From the NCBI RefSeq assembly GCF_000720425.1, contig NZ_JOAJ01000002.1, forward strand, positions 62,001 through 126,000: a stretch of DNA of 64,000 nucleotides, in the 5' to 3' direction. This stretch comes from Nocardia rhamnosiphila NBRC 108938. Lineage in GTDB: Bacteria; Actinomycetota; Actinomycetes; Mycobacteriales; Mycobacteriaceae. How positions within the stretch are numbered: position 1 is the stretch's first letter; each line of letters starts with the position of its first letter. A model generated the notes under the pieces. That model did no database searches. It was not told where the DNA came from and saw nothing but the letters and a program-made list of their open reading frames with translations. The position numbers and the translations under genes are program-made. Of the stretch, positions 7,887-16,024 are shown piece after piece.

Positions 7887-8849
7887 TCACTGTCCGCCGT
7901 AGAAGTAGTCGTCGATGCCCGGGGTGACCAGGTCGCGATGCCCGAGGTCGGGTACGCCGGCCATCGCCGCGCGGACCGTGGTCGTCGGCGGACCCGCCGT
8001 CCCCCACTGGTCGGAGAGTTCGGGCGTACGCTTCCAGGTCCGGCACAGCCAGCGGTCCTCGTCGATCTGGGCCACCTCGGAGGTGTATTCGCATACCAGC
8101 CCGGCCGGGTCGGTGAAGTACGAGAAGGTGTTGTCGCCCGGGCCGTGCCGGCCGGGACCCCACTGCGGGGCGATGCCGCTGCGTTTGAGACTGCCGAGCC
8201 CCCGCATGAAATGGTCGAGGCTCTCCATCTCGTAGGCCACGTGGTTGATCGACGGGAAGCCGGCCTGGTTCAGGGCGATGACGTGATGGTCGGAATTACA
8301 GCGCAGGAAGGTCATCTGGTGTTCGGACCAGTCCGAGATCCGCATACCGAGCACCTGGGTGTAGAAGTCGGCGGTGCGATCGATATCGCTGGTGTTGAGC
8401 ACGACATGCGCGAGTTTGCGGGGGATCGCCCGGCGGCCGGCGGGTTCCTGCGCCGAGACGGCGAACGTATCGGCGGACAGTTCCAGGCAGCGGCCCTCCG
8501 GATCGACGAGTTGCAGACCGTAGCCGCCACCCGCGTCGTCGAGCGGACCGGGTTCGCGCAGGAGCGGGATGCCCAGCTTCTGCAGTGCGCGGGCCGCCTC
8601 GTCGACCTCACGCGGAGTCCCGAGCGCGAACGAGATCCGGTCCAGCGCGTTCCCGGCGCCGGCGCGCAGCTGCAGCACGTGGTGCTCACTGCCCGTGGCA
8701 CGCAGCCAGAAGGTGTCACCGTCTTCGTCGACGGTGCTCAGCCCCCAGGCCTCGTGATAGAAGTCGCGCGAGCGGACCGGATCGGGCACGGTGACCGATA
8801 CCGACCGCAACGCCCGCAGAGTACAGACCGGTGTTCCGGAGAATCGCAT
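7887..8849 (-). CDS. Type I extradiol ring-cleavage dioxygenase (VOC fold)
   Basis: 320-residue two-domain vicinal-oxygen-chelate protein like 2,3-dihydroxybiphenyl 1,2-dioxygenase or catechol 2,3-dioxygenase. The C-terminal domain keeps the metal triad: H148 (LAHVVLNTSD), H203 (INHVAYEM) and E254 (VCEYTSE). The acid/base residues around GPGRHGPGDN are also typical. It should cleave a catechol-like ring next to the hydroxyl pair with Fe(II) or Mn(II). It is followed by the alpha/beta hydrolase and preceded by the oxygenase reductase, forming a compact ring-opening module. Start ATG at 8849 after GAAAGGTCGATC. Confidence 0.93.
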   Translation of the reverse strand: MRFSGTPVCTLRALRSVSVTVPDPVRSRDFYHEAWGLSTVDEDGDTFWLRATGSEHHVLQLRAGAGNALDRISFALGTPREVDEAARALQKLGIPLLREPGPLDDAGGGYGLQLVDPEGRCLELSADTFAVSAQEPAGRRAIPRKLAHVVLNTSDIDRTADFYTQVLGMRISDWSEHQMTFLRCNSDHHVIALNQAGFPSINHVAYEMESLDHFMRGLGSLKRSGIAPQWGPGRHGPGDNTFSYFTDPAGLVCEYTSEVAQIDEDRWLCRTWKRTPELSDQWGTAGPPTTTVRAAMAGVPDLGHRDLVTPGIDDYFYGGQ

Positions 8850-8877
8850 GATCGACCTTTCTGTCGAGGGTGGCCGG

Positions 8878-9831
8878 TTACAGGTCGAGGACGAGTTCGG
8901 CGGAGCGGCACCGGGAAACGCAGACGAACATGGTGCCGCCGGTCTGCTGTTCCTCGGGCGAGAGCAGGAAGTCGCGATGCTCGATGTCGCCCTTGACGAC
9001 GCCGACCTCACAGGTCCCGCAGATACCTTCGGTGCATGAACTCTCCACCGGCACACCGGCGTTCTGCAGTGCGCTCAGAACCGAGACCTCCGGGCCGACC
9101 GGGATCCGGCGCCCGCTGCCGGCGAGGATCACGTCGAATGCCGTGTCCGCCCCGGTGGCGACCGGTTCGGGTGCCTTGAATCGCTCGATACGCAACTGTC
9201 CGGGATCCGGGAGCGCGTCCCGGCAGGCGGACATCAACGACTCGGGACCGCAACAGTAGGCGACGGCATCGGCGTCGATATCCCCGAGCAGCCCGGCGAG
9301 GTCGGGGAATCGACCCGCTGCCTCGTCGTCGGCGTGGATCGTCACGCGATCGGCGGGCAGGGAGTCGATCTCGTCGAGAAACGCCATCGTCGACCGGGAT
9401 CGTCCGGTGTAGAGCAGCGTCCAATTCGCACCCGCACGGTGCAGGGTGCGCACCATCGAGAGGATCGGGGTGATACCGATCCCGCCCGCGACCAGGATGT
9501 GGCGGGCCGCGGTGTCGAGCGCGAAATTCTGGCGGGGCCCTTCGACCTCGAGCAGCCCACCGACCGGCAGGAGGGCGTGGAGATGGGTGCTGCCGCCCCG
9601 CGAATCCGGTGTGCGCAGCACCGCCACCGTCCAGCGCGACCGGTCCGCCGGGTCCGAGCAGAGCGAATACTCCCGGACGAGCCCGTTCGGCAGATGCAGC
9701 GCGAGATGCGCGCCGGGTTCCCAGGCGGGCAGCTCCGCACCGGACGGGTCGACAAAGGTCATGCTGATGACGCCGTCGGCTTCCCAGGTCTTCTGCTGGA
9801 CGCGCAGCGTCCGCCTCATCGGCTCGTCCAT
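8878..9831 (-). CDS. PDR/VanB-family oxidoreductase (Rieske oxygenase reductase)
   Basis: 317-residue phthalate-dioxygenase-reductase-type protein. The N-terminal flavin domain has REYSLCSDP, the middle NAD domain has VAGGIGITPILSMVRTLH, and the C-terminal plant-type ferredoxin has CTEGICGTCEVG plus a downstream cysteine near CVSRC. It passes electrons from NAD(P)H to a Rieske oxygenase, most likely the one at 1831-2916. Start ATG at 9831; RBS GAGGAGAGCCCG just upstream. Confidence 0.92.
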   Translation of the reverse strand: MDEPMRRTLRVQQKTWEADGVISMTFVDPSGAELPAWEPGAHLALHLPNGLVREYSLCSDPADRSRWTVAVLRTPDSRGGSTHLHALLPVGGLLEVEGPRQNFALDTAARHILVAGGIGITPILSMVRTLHRAGANWTLLYTGRSRSTMAFLDEIDSLPADRVTIHADDEAAGRFPDLAGLLGDIDADAVAYCCGPESLMSACRDALPDPGQLRIERFKAPEPVATGADTAFDVILAGSGRRIPVGPEVSVLSALQNAGVPVESSCTEGICGTCEVGVVKGDIEHRDFLLSPEEQQTGGTMFVCVSRCRSAELVLDL

Positions 9832-9862
9832 CGGGCTCTCCTCGTACTTCTTCCGGCTCGGA

Positions 9863-10381
9863 TCAGCGGGTGACGCCGAACATTTCGGAGCTGGGCGGGT
9901 AGGTGGGCAGCTGCGGCTTGGGGGTGCCGATGATGACGCAGAACAGCGCGTCGGAATCGGAGACGTTCGCGAGGCTGCGCGGCACCCCGGCGGGGACTCG
10001 GATCAGGTCGCGGTAGCCGAGCGTGCGCACCGCCTTCTTCGTCCCGTCCTCGACATCGTGCACGGCGACCTCGATCTCGCCCTCGAGCACGTAGAAGACC
10101 TCTTCGACGTCGTGATGGGTGTGCTCGGGGCCGACCGCGCCCGCGGGCAGGCGCATATTGGAGAAGGTGAAGTGGTCGGCCTTGATGATGTTGTTGTCGG
10201 TGTCGTGATTGCCGGTGGCACCCGAGCCGATGTAGCGGATCTGTGCCCGCTTGAACCGGTCGCCGCCCTTGGCCGCCTGGAACCCGAGCGTGTCCCAGTC
10301 CTCGTAGCGGGTGTCGGCGGCGGCGATGCAGGAGTCGATCAGGGCGTCGAGATCGACGCCGGTCTTTTCGGTGCTGGACAT
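9863..10381 (-). CDS. Cupin-domain protein
   Basis: 172 residues with a single cupin barrel. Motif 1 is seen as GPEHTHHDVEEVFYVLEGEIEV (split here across two strands) with His-His and Glu metal ligands, and motif 2 near RDLIRVPAGVPRSLANVS lacks a clear histidine in the usual place. It may be a small dioxygenase or isomerase acting on a pathway intermediate, or a metabolite-binding protein. I chose the ATG at 10381 over an upstream in-frame ATG because AGAGGAAGG lies at the right distance before it. Confidence 0.85.
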   Translation of the reverse strand: MSSTEKTGVDLDALIDSCIAAADTRYEDWDTLGFQAAKGGDRFKRAQIRYIGSGATGNHDTDNNIIKADHFTFSNMRLPAGAVGPEHTHHDVEEVFYVLEGEIEVAVHDVEDGTKKAVRTLGYRDLIRVPAGVPRSLANVSDSDALFCVIIGTPKPQLPTYPPSSEMFGVTR

Positions 10382-10425
10382 GATGTGTGCCTTCCTCTGG
10401 GGGTGATCCGTGGGACGCGGGTGCG

Positions 10426-10767
10426 TCACCCGCGGTGGGCGATGGCCTCGATCTCGACCGTCGCGCCGTAGGGCAGCGCAGCGACCTCGACGAACGACCG
10501 CGCTGGGCGCGGTTCGGCGAACACCGCCTCGTAGTGCCGGTTCGCCTCGTCACGCAGGGCGACGTCGGTGACGAAATAGGTGGTCTTCACGACGTGCTCG
10601 AGCGTCATATCGATGGTCGAGAGCCGCTCGCTCAGCCGCGCCATCGCGGCTTCGAGGGCTTCCCGGCGGCCGGGGACCGCGACCCCGTCCGCATCGACCG
10701 ACAGTGCGCCGGAGACGAATCCGAAGCCGGCGATACCGAAGGCCGGGCTATAGGGATGAGCGCTCAT
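10426..10767 (-). CDS. RidA-family protein, possible 2-aminomuconate deaminase type
   Basis: 113-residue RidA protein of the length and pattern typical of Rid-family deaminases, including VVKTTYFVTD and RSFVEVAALPYGATVEIEA with the conserved arginine. It is immediately downstream of an aldehyde dehydrogenase (12-base gap). In 2-aminophenol and 3-hydroxyanthranilate degradation, an aminomuconate-semialdehyde dehydrogenase is paired with a RidA-family 2-aminomuconate deaminase, so this pair could play those roles. That reading is inference from context. Confidence 0.87.
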   Translation of the reverse strand: MSAHPYSPAFGIAGFGFVSGALSVDADGVAVPGRREALEAAMARLSERLSTIDMTLEHVVKTTYFVTDVALRDEANRHYEAVFAEPRPARSFVEVAALPYGATVEIEAIAHRG

Positions 10768-10779
10768 GGTGCTCCCTTC

Positions 10780-12396
10780 TCACAGACCTGCCCAGGGCAG
10801 CGGCTGCCCGGACACGTCGAGGTAGATGCTCTTCTGGTTCATATAGGACCGGATTCCGTCGCGGCCCTTCTCGGTCCCGATACCGCTGTCCTTCAGCCCG
10901 CTGAAGGGGGTCGAGATGCTGAACTGTTTGTAGGTGTTGATCCACACCGTTCCGGCCTGCACGGCACGGGCCGTGCGCCAGGCGCGCCGGTAGTCGGAGG
11001 TCCAGATTCCGCAGGCCAGGCCGAACACCGTGTCGTCGGCCTGGGCGACGACATCGGCCTCGTCCTCGAACGGGAGCACGACGGCGACGGGCCCGAAGAT
11101 CTCCTCCTGGCAGATCGTCGCGCTGTTCGGGACACCGGTGAGCACGGTGGGCAGGTAGTAGGCGCCCGTGGCGAGGGCGGGATCGGCGGGGACCGCGCCG
11201 CCGCACAGCACCGTCGCACCCGCGCGCACCGCGTCGTCGACCATCGCCGCGACCCCGTCCCGATGTTCGTGGGAGACCATGGGCGCCACCTGGGTGCGCG
11301 GATCGGTACCCGGTCCCACCCGCAGTGCCGTGGTCGCCGCGACGAGCCGGTCGACGAACTCGTCGTACACCGCGCGCTGGACGAAGACCCGGGAACCCGC
11401 GATACAGCTCTGACCCGACGAGGAGAAGATGCCGTACAGGACCCCGGCGAGTGCCTGCTCGAGATCGGCGTCGGCGTAGACGATGGTGGGCGATTTCCCG
11501 CCGAGTTCGAGCGTGATCGGCATCAGCTTCTCCGCGGCGATATGTGCCAGCGCGCGACCCGTCCCGGTGCCACCGGTGAACGAGATCTTGCCGATGCCCG
11601 GATGCCGGGCGAGCGCGTCGCCGACGGTCCGGCCCGGGCCGGGCAGCACCGACAGCAGACCGGGCGGCAGACCTGCCTCCTCCGCCAGCCGGGCCAGCAA
11701 CAGGGTCACCCACGGCGCCCATACCGGCGGTTTGGCGACCACCGCGTTGCCCGCGGCGAGAGCCGGGGCGATCTTCTGCGCATCCGAGGCGATCGGCGAA
11801 TTCCACGGGGTGATGGCGCCGACGACGCCCATCGGTTCGTGGGTCGCGAAGGTGAGGAACGGACCCCGCCGGGGCGTGATCGCCTCTTCCATCGTCTCGA
11901 GCGCCGACGCCATGAACCGGAAGGTGCCGGCGGCGCTGCGCGCGAGTGCGCCGGTCTCGGCCAGCGTCTTTCCGGTGTCGACGGTTTGCAGGGCGGCGAT
12001 GCGGTCGGCGTTGGCCTCGATCGCGGTGCCGATGCGGTACAGGACGGCCGCACGCTCGTGCGGTAGCAGTTCGGTCCAGCCGGAACTCGCGACGGCCCGC
12101 AGGCCGCCGTCGACGGCCAGGTCGACATCGTGTGCCACGGCGCCGTGCAGGCGGGCGAAGACCCGGCCGGTGGCCGGATCGACCGATTCGATGACCTTGC
12201 CCGAGCCGCGTACCCACCGGCCGGCCACGAAGATCTCGTCGGTCGTGTCGGGGACCGGTCCGGCCGCCCACGAACGGTCGAGGTCCGCGGTGTCGGCGGG
12301 CACGGTCCGGGGTTCCGGCCCGAAGGCGGAGGTCCCGCTCGCCGCCTGCGGCGAACGAGTGCTCGTGCTGCTCTGTAAGTCCATCGGAGTCTTCAT
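10780..12396 (-). CDS. Aldehyde dehydrogenase (NAD(P)+)
   Basis: 538-residue ALDH superfamily enzyme, longer than the usual 480-500 because of a 50-residue N-terminal extension. It has N199 in TPWNSPIAS, the FTGGTGTG cofactor loop, the general base E297 in LELGGKSP and catalytic C331 in SSSGQSC. It oxidises an aldehyde or semialdehyde from ring cleavage to the acid. The start is set at 12396 (MKTPMDL) because AGAGGGA precedes it; an in-frame start 7 codons upstream lacks this. A promoter-like sequence precedes it, so it may begin the downstream transcription unit. Confidence 0.93.
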   Translation of the reverse strand: MKTPMDLQSSTSTRSPQAASGTSAFGPEPRTVPADTADLDRSWAAGPVPDTTDEIFVAGRWVRGSGKVIESVDPATGRVFARLHGAVAHDVDLAVDGGLRAVASSGWTELLPHERAAVLYRIGTAIEANADRIAALQTVDTGKTLAETGALARSAAGTFRFMASALETMEEAITPRRGPFLTFATHEPMGVVGAITPWNSPIASDAQKIAPALAAGNAVVAKPPVWAPWVTLLLARLAEEAGLPPGLLSVLPGPGRTVGDALARHPGIGKISFTGGTGTGRALAHIAAEKLMPITLELGGKSPTIVYADADLEQALAGVLYGIFSSSGQSCIAGSRVFVQRAVYDEFVDRLVAATTALRVGPGTDPRTQVAPMVSHEHRDGVAAMVDDAVRAGATVLCGGAVPADPALATGAYYLPTVLTGVPNSATICQEEIFGPVAVVLPFEDEADVVAQADDTVFGLACGIWTSDYRRAWRTARAVQAGTVWINTYKQFSISTPFSGLKDSGIGTEKGRDGIRSYMNQKSIYLDVSGQPLPWAGL

Positions 12397-12458
12397 CCGT
12401 TCCCTCTGTCGCAGCACTTGTCCGGGGCAGTCACAGCTCCGAATCCCTCCAGTAAAAG

Positions 12459-12487
12459 AGTCTGAGCTAAAAGATACTTTGCGTCAA
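12459..12487 (-). promoter_or_regulatory. Candidate sigma-70-type promoter for the ALDH-led operon
   Basis: On the minus strand TTGACG (12487-12482) is followed after 17 bases by CAGACT (12464-12459), 63 bases upstream of the ALDH start. It lies in the only sizeable gap (12397-12563) of the minus-strand catabolic region. The neighbouring bases hold two CTTTTA direct repeats and a TACTTTGCG partial match to the MarR-site palindrome at 21803-21820. The -10 match is modest. Confidence 0.4.
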
Positions 12488-12563
12488 GATGTCTGCGTGA
12501 AATTGTGGTGCCGGTCCGGCCCGGGCCTCTTCCAGATACTCGCCGTAGCGTCGAACGGGCCGG

Positions 12564-13406
12564 TCAGGCGATGAGATTCGGCGAGCCGGTCAGGTGCGCC
12601 AGCGTCCGCAGGATCGAGTACGGCACCACCGCGCTGGTACGCGGATTATCCGCGCTCGGCAGATTCTCGATCTTGATCGAGTACCTGCCGATCGGCCCCG
12701 AAGCCTCTATCTCGTGACAGGTCAGCTCGGCGTCCGGATCGGCGTACAACTCGACCGATACCGTCTCCCAATCGCTCACCGCGAAACTCACCGCGGCGGC
12801 GACATTGAGCGATTTCGGGAACAGCCGCGCCGCTTCGGCCGAGCTGCCCGCGAATACGCGCAGTCGCGTCGCGGTGGTACTGATCCGGTGCTGCTCCGCC
12901 GCGTCCATCCACGGTTGCACCAGCGACCGCGGCGATTTCGTCGACCGGACGAGCACGCGGTCGAACGGCGCCGCGTCGCGTGCGGCCGCGAGCAGGTCGA
13001 GACCGCCGACCGCACCGTGTGTACACACGACCCGACCCGGTCCACTACCCGCGACCTGTTGCGCGAACGCGGGATCCGACAGCGCGCCGACCGACGACAC
13101 CAGCAGGTCGCACCCCGCATCGACCACTTGTCGCCCGACTTCCCAAACCGCCTCCTGCGAGGCGCATTCGACCACCACATCCGCGATCTCGAGCGCGTCC
13201 GCGAGCGAGAGCGCGGGCGCCGGGAGGTCCTCGACCGGAGACCGATTGACGATCCCGACCAGCTCGGCGCCGGGCACATCGCCGCGGCCGAGCCGATCGG
13301 CCACAACCGCGCCGATACTCCCGTAACCGAGCACGCACACCCGCACCGGTTCCCGGCCTTCGAGCACCGCGGTGGTGCGGCGCGCGCCGTTGTACCCCGA
13401 AGTCAT
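12564..13406 (-). CDS. L-aspartate dehydrogenase-like protein
   Basis: 280 residues. The Rossmann motif GYGSIG is at 27-32, and the family-specific C-terminal region contains the substrate-binding PKSLNVAAAV segment and the late E-I-E-ASGPIGRYSIKIEN stretch. Aspartate dehydrogenases interconvert L-aspartate and iminoaspartate/oxaloacetate. No nadA or nadC is adjacent, so a catabolic role with a related amino-dicarboxylate, or ammonia handling, is possible. The ATG at 13406 overlaps the stop of the last tiny ORF (ATGA) and follows AAGGGAG, so translation is coupled to the tandem small ORFs. Confidence 0.87.
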   Translation of the reverse strand: MTSGYNGARRTTAVLEGREPVRVCVLGYGSIGAVVADRLGRGDVPGAELVGIVNRSPVEDLPAPALSLADALEIADVVVECASQEAVWEVGRQVVDAGCDLLVSSVGALSDPAFAQQVAGSGPGRVVCTHGAVGGLDLLAAARDAAPFDRVLVRSTKSPRSLVQPWMDAAEQHRISTTATRLRVFAGSSAEAARLFPKSLNVAAAVSFAVSDWETVSVELYADPDAELTCHEIEASGPIGRYSIKIENLPSADNPRTSAVVPYSILRTLAHLTGSPNLIA

Positions 13407-13474
13407 GGCGCTCCCTTGGAAAGAGTTACATTCGGCCGGCGGAGACTGCGCCGTAGGCGGAGGTATCGCCTCAT
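13403..13474 (-). CDS. Tandem small ORF 3 (23 aa, Arg-rich)
   Basis: Third copy of a tandemly repeated tiny ORF. It encodes 23 residues beginning MRRYLRLRRSLRRP and ending SKGAP. Its ATG overlaps the stop of small ORF 2 and its own TGA overlaps the ATG of the aspartate dehydrogenase gene, both as ATGA. The codons for Ser-Lys-Gly (TCC AAG GGA) form the ribosome site for the next gene. The cysteine seen in copies 1 and 2 is Arg here. No known family is recognised. Confidence 0.6.
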   Translation of the reverse strand: MRRYLRLRRSLRRPNVTLSKGAP

Positions 13475-13545
13475 AGCGCCCCCTCGGAATCGATCGGCTG
13501 CGGACGGCAGAGACCGCAGCGTACACGGAGGTGTCGCCTCATCAT
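13471..13545 (-). CDS. Tandem small ORF 2 (24 aa, Arg-rich)
   Basis: Second copy of the tandem tiny ORF, 24 residues if the first of two adjacent ATGs is used. The core is MRRHLRVRCGLCRP, ending SEGAL. Start and stop each overlap the neighbouring copy as ATGA. Compared with copies 1 and 3 many changes fall at third codon positions (CGC/CGT, GGC/GGT, CTG/CTA), as expected for a translated peptide. Copy 2 has two cysteines. Function unknown. Confidence 0.6.
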   Translation of the reverse strand: MMRRHLRVRCGLCRPQPIDSEGAL

Positions 13546-13610
13546 GCCCCTTCCGAAACGGTTGTATGCGGACGGCGGAGGCCGCAGCGCAGGCGGAGAT
13601 ATCGCCTCAT
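13542..13610 (-). CDS. Tandem small ORF 1 (22 aa, Arg-rich)
   Basis: First copy, 22 residues, core MRRYLRLRCGLRRP and end SEGA. Its ATG overlaps the TGA of the molybdenum hydroxylase large subunit (ATGA at 13607-13610), with GGAGGAAGCGTC before it as a strong ribosome site. Its stop overlaps the start of copy 2. This gives four consecutive ATGA junctions between the large subunit and the aspartate dehydrogenase. Function unknown. Confidence 0.6.
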   Translation of the reverse strand: MRRYLRLRCGLRRPHTTVSEGA

Positions 13611-16024
13611 GACGCTTCCTCCGCTCCGCGCGCGGCAATCGCCGCGTAGACCCGTTGCGGTGACAGCGGCAGTTCGGTGAGCTGGACACCCACCGCATCG
13701 GCGACGGCCTGGGCGATGGCACTGGCGACGGGTAACATTCCACCCTCCCCCATACCTTTGCTGCCGAACGGTCCCGCGCCGTGGCCCTGCTCCTGCGTGA
13801 TCGAGACGAACCGCTCGGGGATGTCCTCGGCGAGTGGCACCCGGTAGAGCAGCGCCTCGGCGTTGAGGAGTTCACCGTCCGGGTCGTACCGGAGTTCTTC
13901 GAACAACGCCTGTCCCAATCCGAATACCGCGGCCCCTTCGTCCTGACCACGGCACGCGATCTTGTTGATCACCTTGCCGGCGTCACCGCTGACCGCCAGT
14001 TGCAGTACCGTGATCCGGCCCGTCTCGGGGTCGACCTCCACTTCGGCGGCCGCCCAGCCGATCTCCCAGAACACACACGGTGCCTCGAGCGGCGCCCGGT
14101 GATCGTTACGCGCCTTGTAGAAACCGTCGGCGGAGAATTCGAACCCTGTGTTCCCGAAAACCTCCATGATCATCGGGAACAGATCGTGCACGGTCCCGTC
14201 GGGAGTGCGCACATGCCAGTCCACGAGCTCGAGCCCGGCGGGATCGACGGCGAGTTGCGTACCGGCCCAGTCGAGTACCTCGTCCCGGAGCTTCTCGGCC
14301 GCCGTCCGCACCGCCTGACCCATCACCGCCACACCCGACGACGCGTTGGTCCCCTGGTCGAACGGAGTGTTGTCGGTGTCGATACGCGCGTAGGCCACCC
14401 GCGCGGGATCGCAGCGCAGCACCTCGGCGACCAGTTGCGCCATCGCGGAGTGCCCGCCCTGACCCATCTCGGTGAGCGCGCAGTTGAGCAGGATGTCACC
14501 CCGCGTGGTGACCTTCACCCTGGCCATCGCCGGTTTGTTGATACCGCCGCCGTCCTTGACGCCGACCGAGACGCCCATCCCCCGGTTCCCGGTGCGGGCA
14601 CGCCCGTGATAACCGATCGCGTCGGCCACCAGCCGCATCCCCGCCACCAGGTCGGAGTCGATCCCGGACTCGCCCGGCACGAACTCCTCCCCGAGCGCCT
14701 TGAGATTGCGTACCCGCAGTTCATACGGATCCAGGCCGAGGCGATCCGCGATCAGATCCACCTGCCGCTCACTGGCCCACGTCGCCTGGGTGCCACCGAA
14801 GCCCCGGTAGGCCCCGGCCGGCACGGTATTGGTGGTGACGACCTTGCACACCGAATCGATATGCTGCCAGCGGTATGCGCCGGGCATCCGGTAGCCGGCC
14901 TTCTCCGCGACCGCCGGACTGTGCTCGGCATAGGCGCCGCCGTTGAGCAGCACCGTCGACTGCCGTGCGACAAAGGTCCCGTCGGCACGCACACCCGATC
15001 TCACGATGAGCGTCGCCGCGTGCTGCGAGACCGTGAGGAACACCTCCTCGGTGGTCATACAGAACCGGACCGGACGTCCACCGCTGAGCTGGGAGAGCCG
15101 GATCGCGACCGGATCGGCCTTGGGCCCGTTCTTCGCGCCGAAACCGCCACCGATCAACGGGACGTGGACGCGGATCCGGTTCTCCGGCAGCCCGAAAACG
15201 CGCGCGAGTTCCTTACGCAGGTTGAACGGCGCCTGCGTGGAGGTCCACACCTCGATCTCGTCGGCGCTCGCCTCGGCGACGGTCACGAACGGTTCGAGAT
15301 GCATATGGTTCATCCGCGAGAACTCGAAGGTGTCCTCGTAGATGTGGTCACACATCTCCCAGACGTCGGGCGAACCGGTGCGGTACCGGAACTCGTAGCT
15401 CACGTTCGGTTCGCTGCGCAACGACGCCGACGCGCCCTCCCCGTACTTCGGGATCACCCCGAACGGCTCGTCCGGATGGATGACCGGCGCCGATTCCGCG
15501 AGGGCCTCGTCGACGGTGAATGCCGCCGGCAGCACCTCGTACTCGACCCGGATCAGGTCCAGCGCCGCGAGCGCGGTGCGCTCGTCGACGGCCGCGACCG
15601 CGGCCACCACGTCACCGACGTACCGGACGACACCGGTCGCGACCACCGGCTGGTCCTTGACCATGGTCCCGTAGCACTGCAAACCGTCGATCTCGTCCTG
15701 GGTCACGATCGCGGTGACACCCGGCAGCGCCCGTGCGGCCGCCGTGTCGATGGAGACGATGCGGGCATGCGCGTGCGGACTGCGCAGCACCTTCGCGTGC
15801 AGCATGCCCGGGCGCACGATATCGGCCCCGTACACGGCCCGTCCGGTCACCTTCGCCGTCGCGTCCGCGCGCGGGCCGTCGCGGCCGACCACCCGGTGTT
15901 CCGGTGGTGCCGTCGGCAACTCCCGGATCCGGTACCCGCCGACCGTTTCCCCGCCGTCGACAAGGTGGGTACGCGCCTCGACCAGCGGGCCGGCGGCCGC
16001 CGACCGATCCGATACCGCTGTCAT
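13607..16024 (-). CDS. Molybdenum hydroxylase large subunit (xanthine dehydrogenase family, MoCo-binding)
   Basis: 805-residue molybdopterin-binding subunit. The N-terminal a/b-hammerhead domain starts at GRAVYGADIVRPGMLHAKVLRS. MoCo contacts are GGGFGAKNG and GAYRGFGGTQ (the AYRxFG of XDH-type rather than AYxCSFR of CO dehydrogenase), and the active-site glutamate is in GSKGMGEGG near the C-terminus. It hydroxylates an aromatic N-heterocycle or purine-like substrate with water as oxygen source. ATG at 16024 overlaps the small-subunit stop by 4 bases. The three subunits are in the order M-S-L. Confidence 0.93.
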   Translation of the reverse strand: MTAVSDRSAAAGPLVEARTHLVDGGETVGGYRIRELPTAPPEHRVVGRDGPRADATAKVTGRAVYGADIVRPGMLHAKVLRSPHAHARIVSIDTAAARALPGVTAIVTQDEIDGLQCYGTMVKDQPVVATGVVRYVGDVVAAVAAVDERTALAALDLIRVEYEVLPAAFTVDEALAESAPVIHPDEPFGVIPKYGEGASASLRSEPNVSYEFRYRTGSPDVWEMCDHIYEDTFEFSRMNHMHLEPFVTVAEASADEIEVWTSTQAPFNLRKELARVFGLPENRIRVHVPLIGGGFGAKNGPKADPVAIRLSQLSGGRPVRFCMTTEEVFLTVSQHAATLIVRSGVRADGTFVARQSTVLLNGGAYAEHSPAVAEKAGYRMPGAYRWQHIDSVCKVVTTNTVPAGAYRGFGGTQATWASERQVDLIADRLGLDPYELRVRNLKALGEEFVPGESGIDSDLVAGMRLVADAIGYHGRARTGNRGMGVSVGVKDGGGINKPAMARVKVTTRGDILLNCALTEMGQGGHSAMAQLVAEVLRCDPARVAYARIDTDNTPFDQGTNASSGVAVMGQAVRTAAEKLRDEVLDWAGTQLAVDPAGLELVDWHVRTPDGTVHDLFPMIMEVFGNTGFEFSADGFYKARNDHRAPLEAPCVFWEIGWAAAEVEVDPETGRITVLQLAVSGDAGKVINKIACRGQDEGAAVFGLGQALFEELRYDPDGELLNAEALLYRVPLAEDIPERFVSITQEQGHGAGPFGSKGMGEGGMLPVASAIAQAVADAVGVQLTELPLSPQRVYAAIAARGAEEAS

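Larger units (their letters stand above)
13403..13610 (-). repeat. Three imperfect tandem repeats, about 65-71 bp each
   Basis: Start-to-start distances are 65, 71 and 68 bases. Each unit contains an ATG-AGG-CGA start, a CTCCG-rich core and a terminal GGAAGGGG- or GAGGGGG-type ribosome site. The units correspond exactly to the three small ORFs, so this looks like tandem duplication of a complete translation unit. Confidence 0.8.

Noticed and set aside
12564..13526. Aspartate dehydrogenase starting 40 codons upstream
   Set aside because: The extension would run through the tandem small ORFs in another frame; the ATG at 13406 has AAGGGAG and an ATGA overlap.
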